Below, piece after piece: positions 11,200 to 20,040 of a DNA stretch of 64,000 nucleotides. The notes under the pieces are model-generated. The model saw only the letters and a program-made list of their open reading frames with translations. It was not told the DNA's origin and searched no databases. A program made the translations under genes and the position numbers. How positions within the stretch are numbered: the first letter of the stretch is position 1; each line of letters opens with the position of its first letter. The stretch lies in the NCBI GenBank assembly GCA_964019165.1, contig OZ025280.1, forward strand, positions 12,580,428-12,644,427, written 5' to 3'. The DNA is from Mastigias papua. Its lineage: Eukaryota; Cnidaria; Scyphozoa; Rhizostomeae; Mastigiidae.

Positions 11200-11514
11200 T
11201 CAGTTGAGTTCTAAGTTCCATAACTTCAAGCTTGATGTTTTTAATTTCTTTGAAAACAGAAAGCAAGACGAGCAAAACCATGTCGCATGTTCCACTTCAG
11301 GCCTAGGCCGTTCTTCCTGCTTGTTATCTACGCACTCCTCGTGGTACCAATTTGCACAGCCGTCGCACAATATCATGGGACCTTTCTCCTCATCAGCTCT
11401 TCCATGTAAGCAGGATGAGAAACAATAGGTTACGGCGGAAGCATCCTGCTTCTTTTTCGCAACTGGAGAAATATAGCTCGTGATTCTTCTCATACCGAGT
11501 GTATCGTGCGCCAT
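11200..11514 (-). CDS. LINE ORF1-like protein with PHD finger
   Basis: A 104-residue frame at the 5' end of the LINE. It carries a PHD zinc finger: CFSSC, then CDGCANWYHEEC, then WFCSSC, which fits C4-H-C3 spacing. A helical Leu/Lys-rich segment follows (KKLKTSSLKLW), and a helical continuation appears in another frame at 11281-11099. PHD fingers occur in ORF1 of some CR1-group LINEs and are thought to bind chromatin or RNA. The start Met lies close to the inferred LINE 5' end. Confidence 0.75.
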   Translation of the reverse strand: MAHDTLGMRRITSYISPVAKKKQDASAVTYCFSSCLHGRADEEKGPMILCDGCANWYHEECVDNKQEERPRPEVEHATWFCSSCFLFSKKLKTSSLKLWNLELN

Positions 11515-11520
11515 CTTGAT

Positions 11521-11998
11521 CAGATTGTTGATCAGACCATCTTGATCAGATCAGATTGATATAGCTTTTGCTATTGGGTTAGTTACTAGGTATTGATCAC
11601 TTCCTCCTGTGTATTACTGGTTTTATTTCATGAAGGTACTCTTACTTGTAAGCTGAGTACGTTTATTCTCTTACAGGCTGGTGACTTGATTTTAGCAGAC
11701 AAGGGATTTGTCATTCATGACATACTTCCGAATAATGGTGTTTTTAAATATGCCAGCCTTCCTTTCTGGCAAAACAAGATTTACAAAGGAAGAGGCCATA
11801 CAGTCTTGAAGCTCTCAAGATGCAGGATTGATGTGGAAAGAGCACTTGAGCGGTTAAGGAAATACACACTTCTTGCATACATAAATGGTCATCTAAGGCC
11901 TTTCACAGACATGATTCTTCAAGTGTGTGCAGCACTTGTTAACCTACATTATAGCAGGAATGTTCCATGAATACAAGGCAGGCATTACTTCTCGCAAA
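11521..11998 (+). mobile_element. ISL2EU-like DNA transposon, left part
   Basis: Left portion of a DNA transposon interrupted by the Polinton at 12005. It contains the last exon of a DDE transposase. The right portion, with a YqaJ nuclease gene on the opposite strand, resumes at 34779. A transposase plus a YqaJ-domain protein is the known gene pair of ISL2EU elements. Outer inverted repeats were not found. Confidence 0.65.
11677..11970 (+). pseudogene. DDE_Tnp_4-type transposase, C-terminal exon (ISL2EU)
   Basis: The sequence from AGDLILADKGF onwards matches the C-terminal part of DDE_Tnp_4 transposases: GDLILADKGFVIHDILP includes the second catalytic Asp, and SRCRIDVERALERLRKY the catalytic Glu helix. 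It is preceded by a pyrimidine-rich tract and AG (TTATTCTCTTACAG), a good 3' splice site, so I start the exon there. The upstream exons with the first catalytic Asp are not visible; the LINE on the left may have displaced them. The stop at 11968-11970 lies only 28 bases before the Polinton target duplication. Confidence 0.72.
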
Positions 11999-12004
11999 GA
12001 CCCA
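11999..12004. repeat. Polinton target-site duplication, left copy (GACCCA)
   Basis: Six bases immediately left of the Polinton inverted repeat, identical to 34773-34778. A 6-bp duplication is the hallmark of Polinton/Maverick integration. Confidence 0.93.
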
Positions 12005-12509
12005 AGTAGATAAGGTTGGGGGGATACGAGCTCAGTTGACCTCTAGTGCGCATGCGCGAAATTGATGAGTTGATTTTTGTAAGTCTGAAATCGATGACAT
12101 CATATGACGTCACTATTGTTGTTGTTGTTGCTTAGTGCGCATGCGCGAAATTGATGAGTTGATTTTTGTAAGTCTGAAAACGATGACGTCATTATTGATA
12201 TTGTTGTTACTTATTGCTGTGAAATGACGTATTCCAAAGCAAAGTAGGCATGCTCTGAAATGACGTAATCTTGGTGATGGATAATGAGTAGATGTATTTA
12301 TATATGAAGATTTTAAGTGAATGGATTTAATTATGGGATAAAAATGCCGCATGCATGATTACTAGCAAATGTTTCTATGTAACAGTTCCTCCACTCCTGA
12401 AGCTCGTTGCTTTCAGTTGGATCTGAAGTATGAACATTTGAGCGCCACTCCATTCGATGTGACTTAGGCGCCCAATCTGCTTTCTAGCAGGTCGTAGCTC
12501 TTTGTGTAG
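12005..12509 (+). repeat. Polinton terminal inverted repeat, left
   Basis: It matches the reverse complement of 34268-34772 over its full 505 bp with scattered substitutions. Its outer 200 bp contains a duplicated unit of about 90 bp starting TAGTGCGCATGCGCGAAA. Open frames on the minus strand here (12113-12352, 12375-12590) are not conserved coding sequence. Confidence 0.93.
12047..12191. promoter_or_regulatory. NRF-1-like and CRE-like sites in left Polinton repeat
   Basis: Two palindromic TGCGCATGCGC sequences (12047-12057 and 12136-12146) match the animal NRF-1 consensus. Two TGACGTCA sequences (12105-12112 and 12184-12191) match the CREB/ATF site. The right repeat repeats the arrangement (34586-34593, 34631-34641, 34665-34682). 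Binding is inferred from sequence only. Confidence 0.55.
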
Positions 12510-12676
12510 TGCGAATTTTAGAGAGAAAGAGATAGACGAATTGATATTTAGAGGCATAGTTCGGTTTGTAGATTTTCGTTGATAGAACATAAGAAAAGAA
12601 TTAGAGTATTATAAAATAACAACAATAATGATTAAATAATCTAAAAAGAAGTATACAAAAAGTGTTGAAAAGTGAT

Positions 12677-13366
12677 TTAAAGCGATTCATGATCTGAGGA
12701 ATCATCTTCATCAAAGACACTTTCGTCTTCGTCATCGAAGGATGAATCCACATCAGACTCCGCTTCTAAGCAATCACATTTTCGTGAAGCGATTTTGAGA
12801 CCTTCACATTTGCTACAAAAGTTATATTTACTAAGATACTTTACACCAATTAAAAATTCTAAAAAGTTTTTTTGTATATTCAACTCTGTTCTAGGACATA
12901 GATTCATCCATAGCGAGATATTTATTGTTCTCACAGTTTCATTGTCCACTCTTCGTCTTAAAAGAAGTGATGAATGTTTCTTTATCAAGTATGTAGCAGG
13001 TACCATCTCTGCGTCAATTAGTTCTAAAAGTATTTCTTTGAAGTGTCCCTGCACTTCTCTTCCCTCAATTGCCGATGATTCCTTTGATTTCACATATTCT
13101 TTTGCCTCTTCACCGTCAATATTCAAACGTGAAATGAGTTCATATTTATATCTAAATTTCGTATTACATTCCGACTCAGTTAGAGTCTTTTGACGACTCC
13201 CATCTTCTTTAATACTGTCCACAATGATTATATCTTTTATACAAAGATATCTGATTCCTACCTGCATTCCTCTTGAAAAATCAGACTTCACTGCAGCCCT
13301 CCTGCTATAGCAAAATTCCATTCTGTATCTTATGTAGTTGATTGATAAGCACTGATTGACAAGCAC
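12677..13366 (-). CDS. Polinton left-arm protein with Cys cluster and acidic tail
   Basis: A 229-residue protein of unknown function, the only left-arm gene on the minus strand. Its N-terminal two thirds has no recognisable domain. Near residues 183-200 it has a likely zinc-binding cluster, CSKCEGLKIASRKCDC (CxxC-x10-CxC), followed by a very acidic Asp/Glu/Ser tail of about 28 residues. The neighbouring divergent gene at 13765 ends with a similar cluster, so the two may be related. Acidic tails suit nuclear or DNA-mimicking proteins, but that is speculation. The frame is intact and the start Met is the first in frame. Confidence 0.7.
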   Translation of the reverse strand: MLVNQCLSINYIRYRMEFCYSRRAAVKSDFSRGMQVGIRYLCIKDIIIVDSIKEDGSRQKTLTESECNTKFRYKYELISRLNIDGEEAKEYVKSKESSAIEGREVQGHFKEILLELIDAEMVPATYLIKKHSSLLLRRRVDNETVRTINISLWMNLCPRTELNIQKNFLEFLIGVKYLSKYNFCSKCEGLKIASRKCDCLEAESDVDSSFDDEDESVFDEDDSSDHESL

Positions 13367-13764
13367 TGATTGGTATACTCACCATATGTAGTATTTATAT
13401 TCATTGAGAGGATCGAATTTTAGTATTTCAAACACGTCCTGAGTTTTGGCGGTTTCCTAGTCATACTTTCTTACAATTATACAAGTTCTAGTCAGTTTTG
13501 GCGGTTACCCGCCATACTTTTTCTACTATGATATATTGAATTGAAAATATATGCATTGTTCTCAGGGAAGTCATTAAAGTAAATACTGACAAAAGTTTCT
13601 GAATAGATTTCCGACAATTAGAAGGATATGTTCCAACCTGTCCAGATGATGTAATGTCTTATTGCAATCACGTGGTTTTCGATCCAAACATAGTGTGACA
13701 GATAAATTAATTAGTTAATTGATTGACTGTTCAAAATCTTTTCAGAGTCTGCTAGAGTTTATAC
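13367..13764. promoter_or_regulatory. Divergent promoter region of Polinton left arm
   Basis: A 398-bp gap between divergent genes. It holds two copies of TTTTGGCGGTT (about 13443 and 13496), resembling E2F sites, and a CACGTG E-box near 13671. It also holds a block of about 50 bp (13564-13612) whose reverse complement recurs upstream of the polymerase gene at 34063-34113. A poly-A/T-rich segment follows before 13765. This arrangement suggests shared early-gene control. Confidence 0.5.
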
Positions 13765-14340
13765 ATGATGTATGTCTATAAGAGAATAGTCAACCTTGCA
13801 GTTTTTCCAATCAATCTAGTGAAAGATGTAACATATGAACTAGATAAAAAGCTTATCCTGTGTGAAGGTCGATACTACCCAGAAGAAGAAGAAGTTGCTG
13901 CAATACAAAAGGAAAATACATATGTTCTGGGTACCGAACTTATACCAGATGAACATGGAGTATTCACAAGAAGATTTGCTGAAATTGATGGGGATATCTA
14001 TAATGAATTTGATTTGAACGACACATGGTCACAACAAGCACTACGTGAGAGCTTCTGTGAAATTCTAAAGACATTCTGCATGTACATTCCACCATTCTTA
14101 CCAATAAGAGAAGGTTCACGAATAAGTGTCATAAAGATGGACAATAACACAATTCACTGTGGTTTTATGCTCAAGGGGATGATGATACCATCAAAGGTAT
14201 ATGAAGACTTTATGGTCTTCTGGCCATATATGTTTAGAACTGATGGATTAATTCATTGTACTAGATGTGGTTTGTTGTATGATGGAAATGCTCAATGTGA
14301 TTGCGTTTGGCGTTATGAATGGTATGAAGTAAAGTCTTAG
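13765..14340 (+). CDS. Polinton left-arm protein with C-terminal CxxC/CxC cluster
   Basis: A 191-residue protein of unknown function. The body has no recognised fold; residues 40-48 form an acidic stretch (PEEEEV). The C-terminus carries CTRCGLLYDGNAQCDC (CxxC-x9-CxC, about residues 167-182), very like the cluster of the divergent gene at 12677-13366, and ends in an aromatic segment. Small Cys-rich left-arm proteins in adintoviruses have been compared with tumour-virus regulatory proteins, but I see no LxCxE motif here and make no such call. The next gene begins 3 bases after the stop. Confidence 0.7.
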   Translation: MMYVYKRIVNLAVFPINLVKDVTYELDKKLILCEGRYYPEEEEVAAIQKENTYVLGTELIPDEHGVFTRRFAEIDGDIYNEFDLNDTWSQQALRESFCEILKTFCMYIPPFLPIREGSRISVIKMDNNTIHCGFMLKGMMIPSKVYEDFMVFWPYMFRTDGLIHCTRCGLLYDGNAQCDCVWRYEWYEVKS

Positions 14341-14343
14341 ATA

Positions 14344-14862
14344 ATGAAATCTCTGAAATACACATCTTTTCTGTCTCCTAAATTCTGTATAAAGGGAAGC
14401 ATGACATATGAAACAACAGAAATGGATACTACATCAATCTATGATTCGAAGCGAATAGCTAACCAACTCATCAGAAGTTTCATTGGTATAATGTCAACAG
14501 GTCTTTCTTGCGAAACACGTATAATGTTAAGACATACCAAAGAAATTATCCGAAAACACAAATTTTGGTTTAATAATGTATGCTCTAGATTAAATATGCA
14601 GAAAGAAAGTACTAAAGAAATCTACAAAAATGTTGTCACTGAACTTTTTCATGATGATTTTAATTGGGGACGAGTTGTATCTTTATTTGCATTCAGTGGC
14701 CTTGTTGCAAAATTTTTGGAATCTGACGAAGTTATCAGTTGGCTTCAAGATGAGCTTATTTCCAGAAACACTTTAATCATAGAAAATGGTGAATGGTCAG
14801 GATTTACCCTGCAATTCGGAGATAAACCATGGTGGTTTAAATGGTTAAACTATCTACTTTAG
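14344..14862 (+). CDS. Bcl-2-like protein of Polinton
   Basis: A 172-residue protein with the two signature motifs of Bcl-2 family apoptosis regulators. BH1 is FNWGRVVSLFAFSG at residues 106-119, including the near-invariant NWGR at 107-110. BH2 is ENGEWSGF at residues 147-154. Spacing between them (about 38 residues) and total length fit a single Bcl-2 fold. The C-terminus (KPWWFKWLNYLL) is aromatic and could touch a membrane, but it is not a standard tail anchor. Viral homologues generally block BH3-only proteins or Bax/Bak at mitochondria, so delaying host cell death is the likely role. The frame is intact, lies between Polinton genes on the same strand, and starts 3 bases after the previous stop. 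I see no convincing BH3. Confidence 0.82.
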   Translation: MKSLKYTSFLSPKFCIKGSMTYETTEMDTTSIYDSKRIANQLIRSFIGIMSTGLSCETRIMLRHTKEIIRKHKFWFNNVCSRLNMQKESTKEIYKNVVTELFHDDFNWGRVVSLFAFSGLVAKFLESDEVISWLQDELISRNTLIIENGEWSGFTLQFGDKPWWFKWLNYLL

Positions 14863-15108
14863 AGATCAACAAGTTAGAGATTTCCATCAAATTCATCAAT
14901 ATTGCCCGAGTTTGCTCAAATCATCAAAGAAACAATAGTCTTGCCCGAGCATGCCCAGCTCTACTCTTTGTTATAATGAATTATTAAGGAATTAACAGGA
15001 TGTAATTAGACCAATAACGACTTCCTAATTATGCTCATTAAAAGATTTAATGGTCTTTTGAACGGATATTACATCACCTGGTAGTAAACAATCGAATAGA
15101 TGTCTTAA
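14863..15108. other. Intergenic, Polinton left arm
   Basis: AT-rich spacer with two related motifs, TTGCCCGAG at about 14903 and 14941, and an ACGACTTCCTAATTATG segment near 15017 similar to the AATGACTTCCTTA blocks of the other Polinton promoters. It is probably the promoter of the gene at 15109. Confidence 0.4.
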
Positions 15109-15435
15109 ATGAGTGCAAGAGATCAAACATCTCACTTCATCAGTAATTCAGCAGACATGGAGAACGTAGAGAAAGAGTACACAATTTTTGAAACTGAAGA
15201 CAACTACTTCAAAGTAAGAAAACAGTTGTTCATGAAAAAGACGATAAACTGGCAATTTGATGTTAAAGATGGTATTGGTGCATGGGCAAAAACGACACTA
15301 TTCAATCTCAGTCATGAAGCGATGCAAAACCTAACAAACTGCCTCCGGAGAAAGATCGATAAACCTGGTTTGGAAATCTGGAGTACCTTGGGAAGACGGC
15401 AGAAGAGATTGCAAACAAAAACTGGCAGCAAATGA
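15109..15435 (+). CDS. Polinton hypothetical protein, 108 residues
   Basis: No recognised domain. The sequence is mixed charged with aromatic residues (INWQFDVKDGIGAWAK) and ends in a basic tail (RRQKRLQTKTGSK). Its stop overlaps the next start by 4 bases (ATGA), in another frame. Either these are two translationally coupled genes or a frameshift has split one protein of about 190 residues. I lean to a single broken gene, because both pieces are short and neither is recognisable alone. Confidence 0.5.
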   Translation: MSARDQTSHFISNSADMENVEKEYTIFETEDNYFKVRKQLFMKKTINWQFDVKDGIGAWAKTTLFNLSHEAMQNLTNCLRRKIDKPGLEIWSTLGRRQKRLQTKTGSK

Positions 15436-15686
15436 ATGTGAAAATTTATGGTGATAAAAAGTACAGATTCCTCAAAGTTCACAGCCAATTGCTGTTGTCA
15501 GCGGAAGAGAATATCACAGTTATGTTGGAGATCAATTGCATGAAGGCAGACAAGACAACAGCTCAGCTTTGCATGGCTTTGAAGATATGGCAAGGATCGA
15601 AACTTATCTGTGAACTGAGACTTAAGAAATTCTTATTTACTGCATTTGTGATTAAATTAGAGGAAATGTCTTCACGTATATTGTAA
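15432..15686 (+). CDS. Polinton hypothetical protein, 84 residues
   Basis: Follows with a 4-base overlap and a different frame. It is rich in Leu, Lys and Glu, with alternating hydrophobic residues (LLLSAEENITVMLEI) suggestive of beta strands. No known domain. It may be the C-terminal half of the preceding frame after a frameshift. Confidence 0.5.
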   Translation: MNVKIYGDKKYRFLKVHSQLLLSAEENITVMLEINCMKADKTTAQLCMALKIWQGSKLICELRLKKFLFTAFVIKLEEMSSRIL

Positions 15687-15753
15687 AACTTTTTGATTTT
15701 CATGTATAGCTATGATTTTGAGTGCTTATTGAATTTCACTATAAATTGAAGTT

Positions 15754-16200
15754 TTGCTCTTTTCTAATCTCAAATCTATGATGGATGCGCCGCATAAAGT
15801 TGTAGAATACATAAACTTTAACTTCAGAAAAGTGAAAACAAAATACAATGACATTGATGATCAGATTTTAAAAAGTGCTCTCGCTTACCAGTACCTAGGT
15901 TTATGTTACTTGGATGAATGGTTATCGATAGAGAGTATCCTTATCGAAAATCAATGGGAAATTGGATTAATAGGACCAGGGAATTCATGTTTAACTCAAA
16001 TGATGGAATGGCTATTTGGTAGATTCAGAGTCTGTCACTTGCATAGTTGTTTACATGATGCATATGGTAGATTTTATCAAAAATATAAGATTGGTAGAGG
16101 GTATAAGTATGCGATGACTAAATTAAGCTGTTTTAAAAATTGCCCTTTCCTTGGACACATAACTGGACTTTGTTGGTGTCTTTTCAACCAGTCAAACTAG
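15754..16200 (+). CDS. Phospholipase A2-like protein of Polinton
   Basis: A 148-residue protein with both catalytic elements of parvovirus-type secreted phospholipase A2. The calcium-binding loop reads GPGN at residues 74-77. The active-site helix reads HDAY at residues 101-104, with the His-Asp pair in the expected position. Eight or more Cys residues from residue 79 on (including SC, VC, SC, SC, NC, LC, WC) suggest disulphides, more as in secreted PLA2 than in parvovirus capsids. Such an enzyme could help particles breach endosomal membranes. The start may instead be Met9 or Met10. The frame is intact. Confidence 0.75.
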   Translation: MLFSNLKSMMDAPHKVVEYINFNFRKVKTKYNDIDDQILKSALAYQYLGLCYLDEWLSIESILIENQWEIGLIGPGNSCLTQMMEWLFGRFRVCHLHSCLHDAYGRFYQKYKIGRGYKYAMTKLSCFKNCPFLGHITGLCWCLFNQSN

Positions 16201-16548
16201 TAATTACACCATTGTAATCGAGCAGAGAAAAGGATAAAAGGAGGTTAGATAAGAACGTTTAGTTTAATCACGATGGGCAAGCGAAAGATCAACAAGTCAG
16301 AAAGCACAAGTCAACCTGGCGGTGATACACTCGTCATTGAACAGCGTGAAACATCATGTTAAGTATCGGTCGGAAATCTATCGGCATTAGCAATGAAGCA
16401 ATGACAACGTTTATGAACGCTATCAAAACTAACATCCATGCTGATGGTTCATTCAACGGAATGAAACCGCACACCCTAATGACCGATTACAGTTATTTAA
16501 GTGACTCAAAGCGATATGCAGGGAATGAGTAAAAGTTTCTGTCACTGT
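16201..16548 (+). other. Degraded region left of nested P element
   Basis: Small frames only, for example from ATG at 16274 (about 29 codons, basic start MGKRKINKSES) and from 16358 on (MLSIGRKSIGIS). These could be remnants of a Polinton gene. The region ends at the P-element insertion. Nothing can be named. Confidence 0.4.
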
Positions 16549-16555
16549 ATACCGA
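16549..16555. repeat. P-element flanking direct repeat, left (ATACCGA)
   Basis: Seven bases identical to 20786-20792 on the other side of the element. P superfamily insertions usually make 8-bp duplications; the eighth base differs here. Confidence 0.8.
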
Positions 16556-17106
16556 CACAGAATAGGGATTAGGCAGAAGGGTCACTTGCAGTCGGCACCT
16601 TTGATGTTTCGCTGACACATTTCTCGATGCGCTATGCGATAGGGAAATATGTTACTTGCTTAAACTCGCTTCCAGCTCAGCGATATCGAGGCTCGCAGTT
16701 TGCGTTCAATATCGCGGGTAGGTCGAACCACTCGGAAGCCTTTGCGCTATTTTCAATATCAACTACCTGTGAGGAAAAACAACTTTATATCTGTATTACA
16801 GTTGGTCGACAGCACTTGCTACTCATTATTGTGCTATTTCATGTACTCTCTCGTGTCAAAGGAATGGAATGAAGTTATTGAGGGCAGATACCATCGCGGA
16901 GGCTGCTGAAAGTGTAAGTTGTATTTTACATACGAAGTAGAACTTACCTTAAAGAGTGTTTCCAGCAATCCTATCGTTTTCGCTATCGTTAATGTCTGCC
17001 ACCATCAAAATCTATTGTTTATAACAATTTCCATAATAGAAAGTAGGCCAGGCCGTTTGAGGACCTCAGCATTCTTTGCTATTGATATATCTACATCCAT
17101 GGGTTA

Positions 17107-18335
17107 TTATAAATGCACAACCTTCATGTATTTCCTATTTTTTCTTTTCGATTCCTGAAGCGTCCGATTCGCAAATTTCAAACAATAGTAAATTCTCATT
17201 CGAGTAAACAGTAGCAGCATATATTTCGAATCAAAGAATTCGCAACTATCAAGTTTATCTTTCTTTAAAAGTTGCAGTAGGTCTCCCCCAATGCTATTTA
17301 CCTTTTTCAGGTTTCGAAAATATTCAACAAATTTGTCTTCTAATGACACAACATAGGACATCATGCTCTCAGATGGTACAACTAATCCACCAAATATACT
17401 CGAATCTGAATCATATGCCTTGTATAATAAAAAAGTCTTTGTCTCATTATAACTCTCAGTCTGATCTGTTAGAGCTGACTCACATACTGGGCATTTATGT
17501 TTGAGAAATGTTTTTCGTAGCAAATATCCTGCAACATAGGCAACTGCATTTTTCTTAATCAATTTCTCCTCTACTTGCTCAGCTCTATATTCATTAGAAA
17601 TGCACATTAGCTGTGAAGCATTGTCATTTGGTTCACTTAATGAAGTTGCAAACCCTTGTAGGTTACCAAGCTCTACAAGTGGCTTATCCTTATCAGTTTC
17701 ACAATTTCCAGAAGCAATTGTCAACAGATTGGTATGAAAGAGCTTCCTATATGCCCTCTTAAATTGTATTGCAGTTGGATTATCTGAATTTCCACCTTGT
17801 TGTCTTATAGCCCCGAAAAAGTTCTCTAGAGGATCCTGATTCAACCTCCTGGTGGCTAAGAAAGAGATTGCTCCTTCATCATAAAGTTTCCTCCAAAGAG
17901 AGATCATTGCATTTAGAGTCAGACACCAACCAGTTATACATTTCAATGAGCTTGTTCTATCTTGCCCTGTTGCATCATTGATAATCTTCAAAGATTTGAA
18001 AAATTGTATTCCCTCAGTCATATCTGTTACATGAGAGGAAGTTATGGAAATTGGTCTACGGGAAAATTTGTTGCTTCTAGAGCTGGAAGAGTTAGCGCAG
18101 TCAAAAATTTTATCAATTCTTTCAATTAATTCGGCTGTCCCGGCAGCTTCTGATGGGAGCCCATTCAAGGCAACATTTGTAAATATACCCGCAGCAACAG
18201 AGTGGCTAAAGACTTGACTTGCCAACTTCACTTTCATTTTCTGAAACCCATTGGGCTCTATGTGCTTTTCGGTAAGCTTAGGTGCAGTTCTTATTGCAAG
18301 TTTCTTTTCATTATTATAAAACTCTTTTATATGCG
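17107..18335 (-). pseudogene. P/THAP9 transposase, C-terminal catalytic part
   Basis: Continues the transposase after a one-base frameshift near 18340 (the upstream frame ends NGKTANGRI; the correct continuation reads WAHIKEFYNN in the next frame). It holds the conserved block LATRRLNQDPLENFFG-IRQQGGNSDNPT, characteristic of P/THAP9 proteins, with the Glu (ENFF) expected to complete the catalytic site. A CPVCES...YDSDSS region and a helical C-terminus follow. The stop is at about 17107. Confidence 0.88.
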
Positions 18336-19345
18336 CCCATTTGCAGTCTTCCCATTAAATTTGAAACTATATTTCATTAAGTTATTCCTGACATTCTTCA
18401 AGAGATGTGGGGGATCGAAAATGGTGAAATATTGTTTTCCTCTCATTTCAAAGAAAGGCCTTTCAGGAGTAACTCCAAGCTCTTGTACAAACTGATAAAA
18501 GTTGGAACCTTGATCACTTACAAGTGCTACAATATTGAGACCTATGGACTCAAGCTGAAAGATAGCTTCATGAATAACCTCTTTCAATTTTGAGGATGGG
18601 CAAGACTCACTAGCAAGATAGAAGGCAACAGGTTGTTTCCAATTATGAAGAATCCCCCGAATCATCAACACCAAACCTGAGCTGGCCAACATACCAGAAG
18701 ATCCACCATCACCATAATCCTCGAAGCCAACTAATCTATCTCTTGGTAAATCGTAAAAAAGATGTCGTTTCAAAGAAATCTCATCCATAATAAGTGTGCA
18801 GATTTTTGCACTGGGTGGCAGTGATTGGACACGCTTCTTTATAACATAAAGTGACTTTTCGCTAAATCCAACCTCAGATGCAAACGTTGAAACCAACCGA
18901 GTCAAGGTTTTTTTGGATGGAAGATGGAGGTATTTTGCTAAAAAACGATACGCGTTGCCACTAATGTAATATAGCATTAGGGCCCAAGCTTTAAAGTCAT
19001 TGCTATATCTTTTACCTTTTGGTTTCTTTGATTGCAATTTGATTTGAGTCTCAATGATTTTTTTTAGTTCGGGAGCAATTATGCCTTCCAGGAGATTTAG
19101 TGCCTTTTGAGCTTTGGTTACATTTTGTTTAGGAGATTTTGGGAATTGTTGTCTGAGTGCTGTTAGTTTTGATTTCAATGATGTAATTTTTTGCCTTTTT
19201 GCATGAAGGATAGAGCGTAGTTTTTTCTTTCTTGGGCTGTTTGCAGTGAGTTGGGGAGGGGTTTGAGAGACTTGGTCACTTTTGTTTGATACAACCTCAA
19301 CATTTGCAGCAATGTTCAATGTTGAATCTTCCATGCCTGTATAAA
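18327..19345 (-). pseudogene. P/THAP9 transposase, RNase H-like catalytic exon
   Basis: Begins after a 3' splice site at 19347 (TTTTATACAG then GCATGGAAG). A Lys-rich and helical region comes first (RKKKLRSILHAKRQKITSLKSKL), probably the dimerising coiled coil. A helix-turn-helix-like segment follows (NAYRFLAKYLHLPSKKTLTRL), then the catalytic core with MDEISLK (first Asp), VSDQGSNFYQF (second Asp) and FDPPHLLKNVRNNL. These are signature blocks of P-superfamily transposases. A frameshift at its end separates it from the C-terminal part. Confidence 0.88.
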
Positions 19346-20040
19346 ATCAAAGAACACAAACATATCATATATTGCCTCAAGTAATTTGCAATAGATCTTG
19401 TTTCACTGAACAGATTCAAGGGAGTTGTATGTCTTACTATACATACTACACCTTTAAGACTACAATACACATAATGCCAGATGCAAATGTAGTTTATGCA
19501 AAGATACTACTAAGTATAAATACCTATAACATGTACTTACTGACATCCATCCCAACTGATGCAGGTTTCATAACTATTGGTTCCTGACTGTAACCAATGT
19601 GGCTTTTTGATACTGAGGAATTAGTGAAGAAACCATAATTATCAATTCCAAAGTCAGCAAAACCATACAGGCTTATTTACATTATTTCAATTTTCCAAAA
19701 ATTTAAAGGAGTTTATAATGCATTGATTTACCATAATTATGTTCGCTGATAATTTCTTCAAATTGTAAGCGCTTTTTCTTCTGTGGTATGTCTGCAAGAG
19801 GTATTTTTAATGTCACTTTTGAACAAACATATTGGTTATGCGAAATGACCTTACCTATAGTACTGCTTTGTTTTTTGTTTAATGATTACTTGGATATGAA
19901 TCTATGTTCAATGTGAATTAGGCAAATCCCACATAAAGTGGTAGTGATGGTAACAGATAGTTTGAAAATCCATTCAAAGTTTATCTGTGGTAAATACCAA
20001 TTTATCTTTAATAAATACCAATTTTCTCTGACAATCCCAG

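Larger units (their letters stand above)
7823..11520 (-). mobile_element. CR1/L2-like LINE with PHD finger, near full length
   Basis: Non-LTR retrotransposon on the minus strand. Its 3' end is the simple repeat at 7823-7850 (on the element strand, ATAAATA/ATATGAATATG units), typical of L2/CR1 tails. Coding parts in order are a PHD-finger ORF1-like protein (11514 downwards), an apurinic-type endonuclease (11033-9933) and a reverse transcriptase (9923-8180). The 3' untranslated region includes GC-rich sequence near 7860-7910. The 5' end lies near a cluster of TGATCAGA repeats at about 11517-11555. The frame is broken in several places. Confidence 0.85.

Noticed and set aside
12113..12590. Minus-strand open frames within the left Polinton inverted repeat
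   Set aside because: They fall on the repeat with its triplet tracts; the right repeat does not keep the frames and no domain is visible.
13765..14340. Retinoblastoma-binding (LxCxE) motif in the Cys-rich left-arm proteins
   Set aside because: Neither protein has L-x-C-x-E; LILCEG and NLCPRTE have the wrong spacing.
16627..16909. Open frames inside the left end of the P element as a Polinton gene
   Set aside because: They lie within 16556-20785, thus inside the transposon terminal region, and show no homology.
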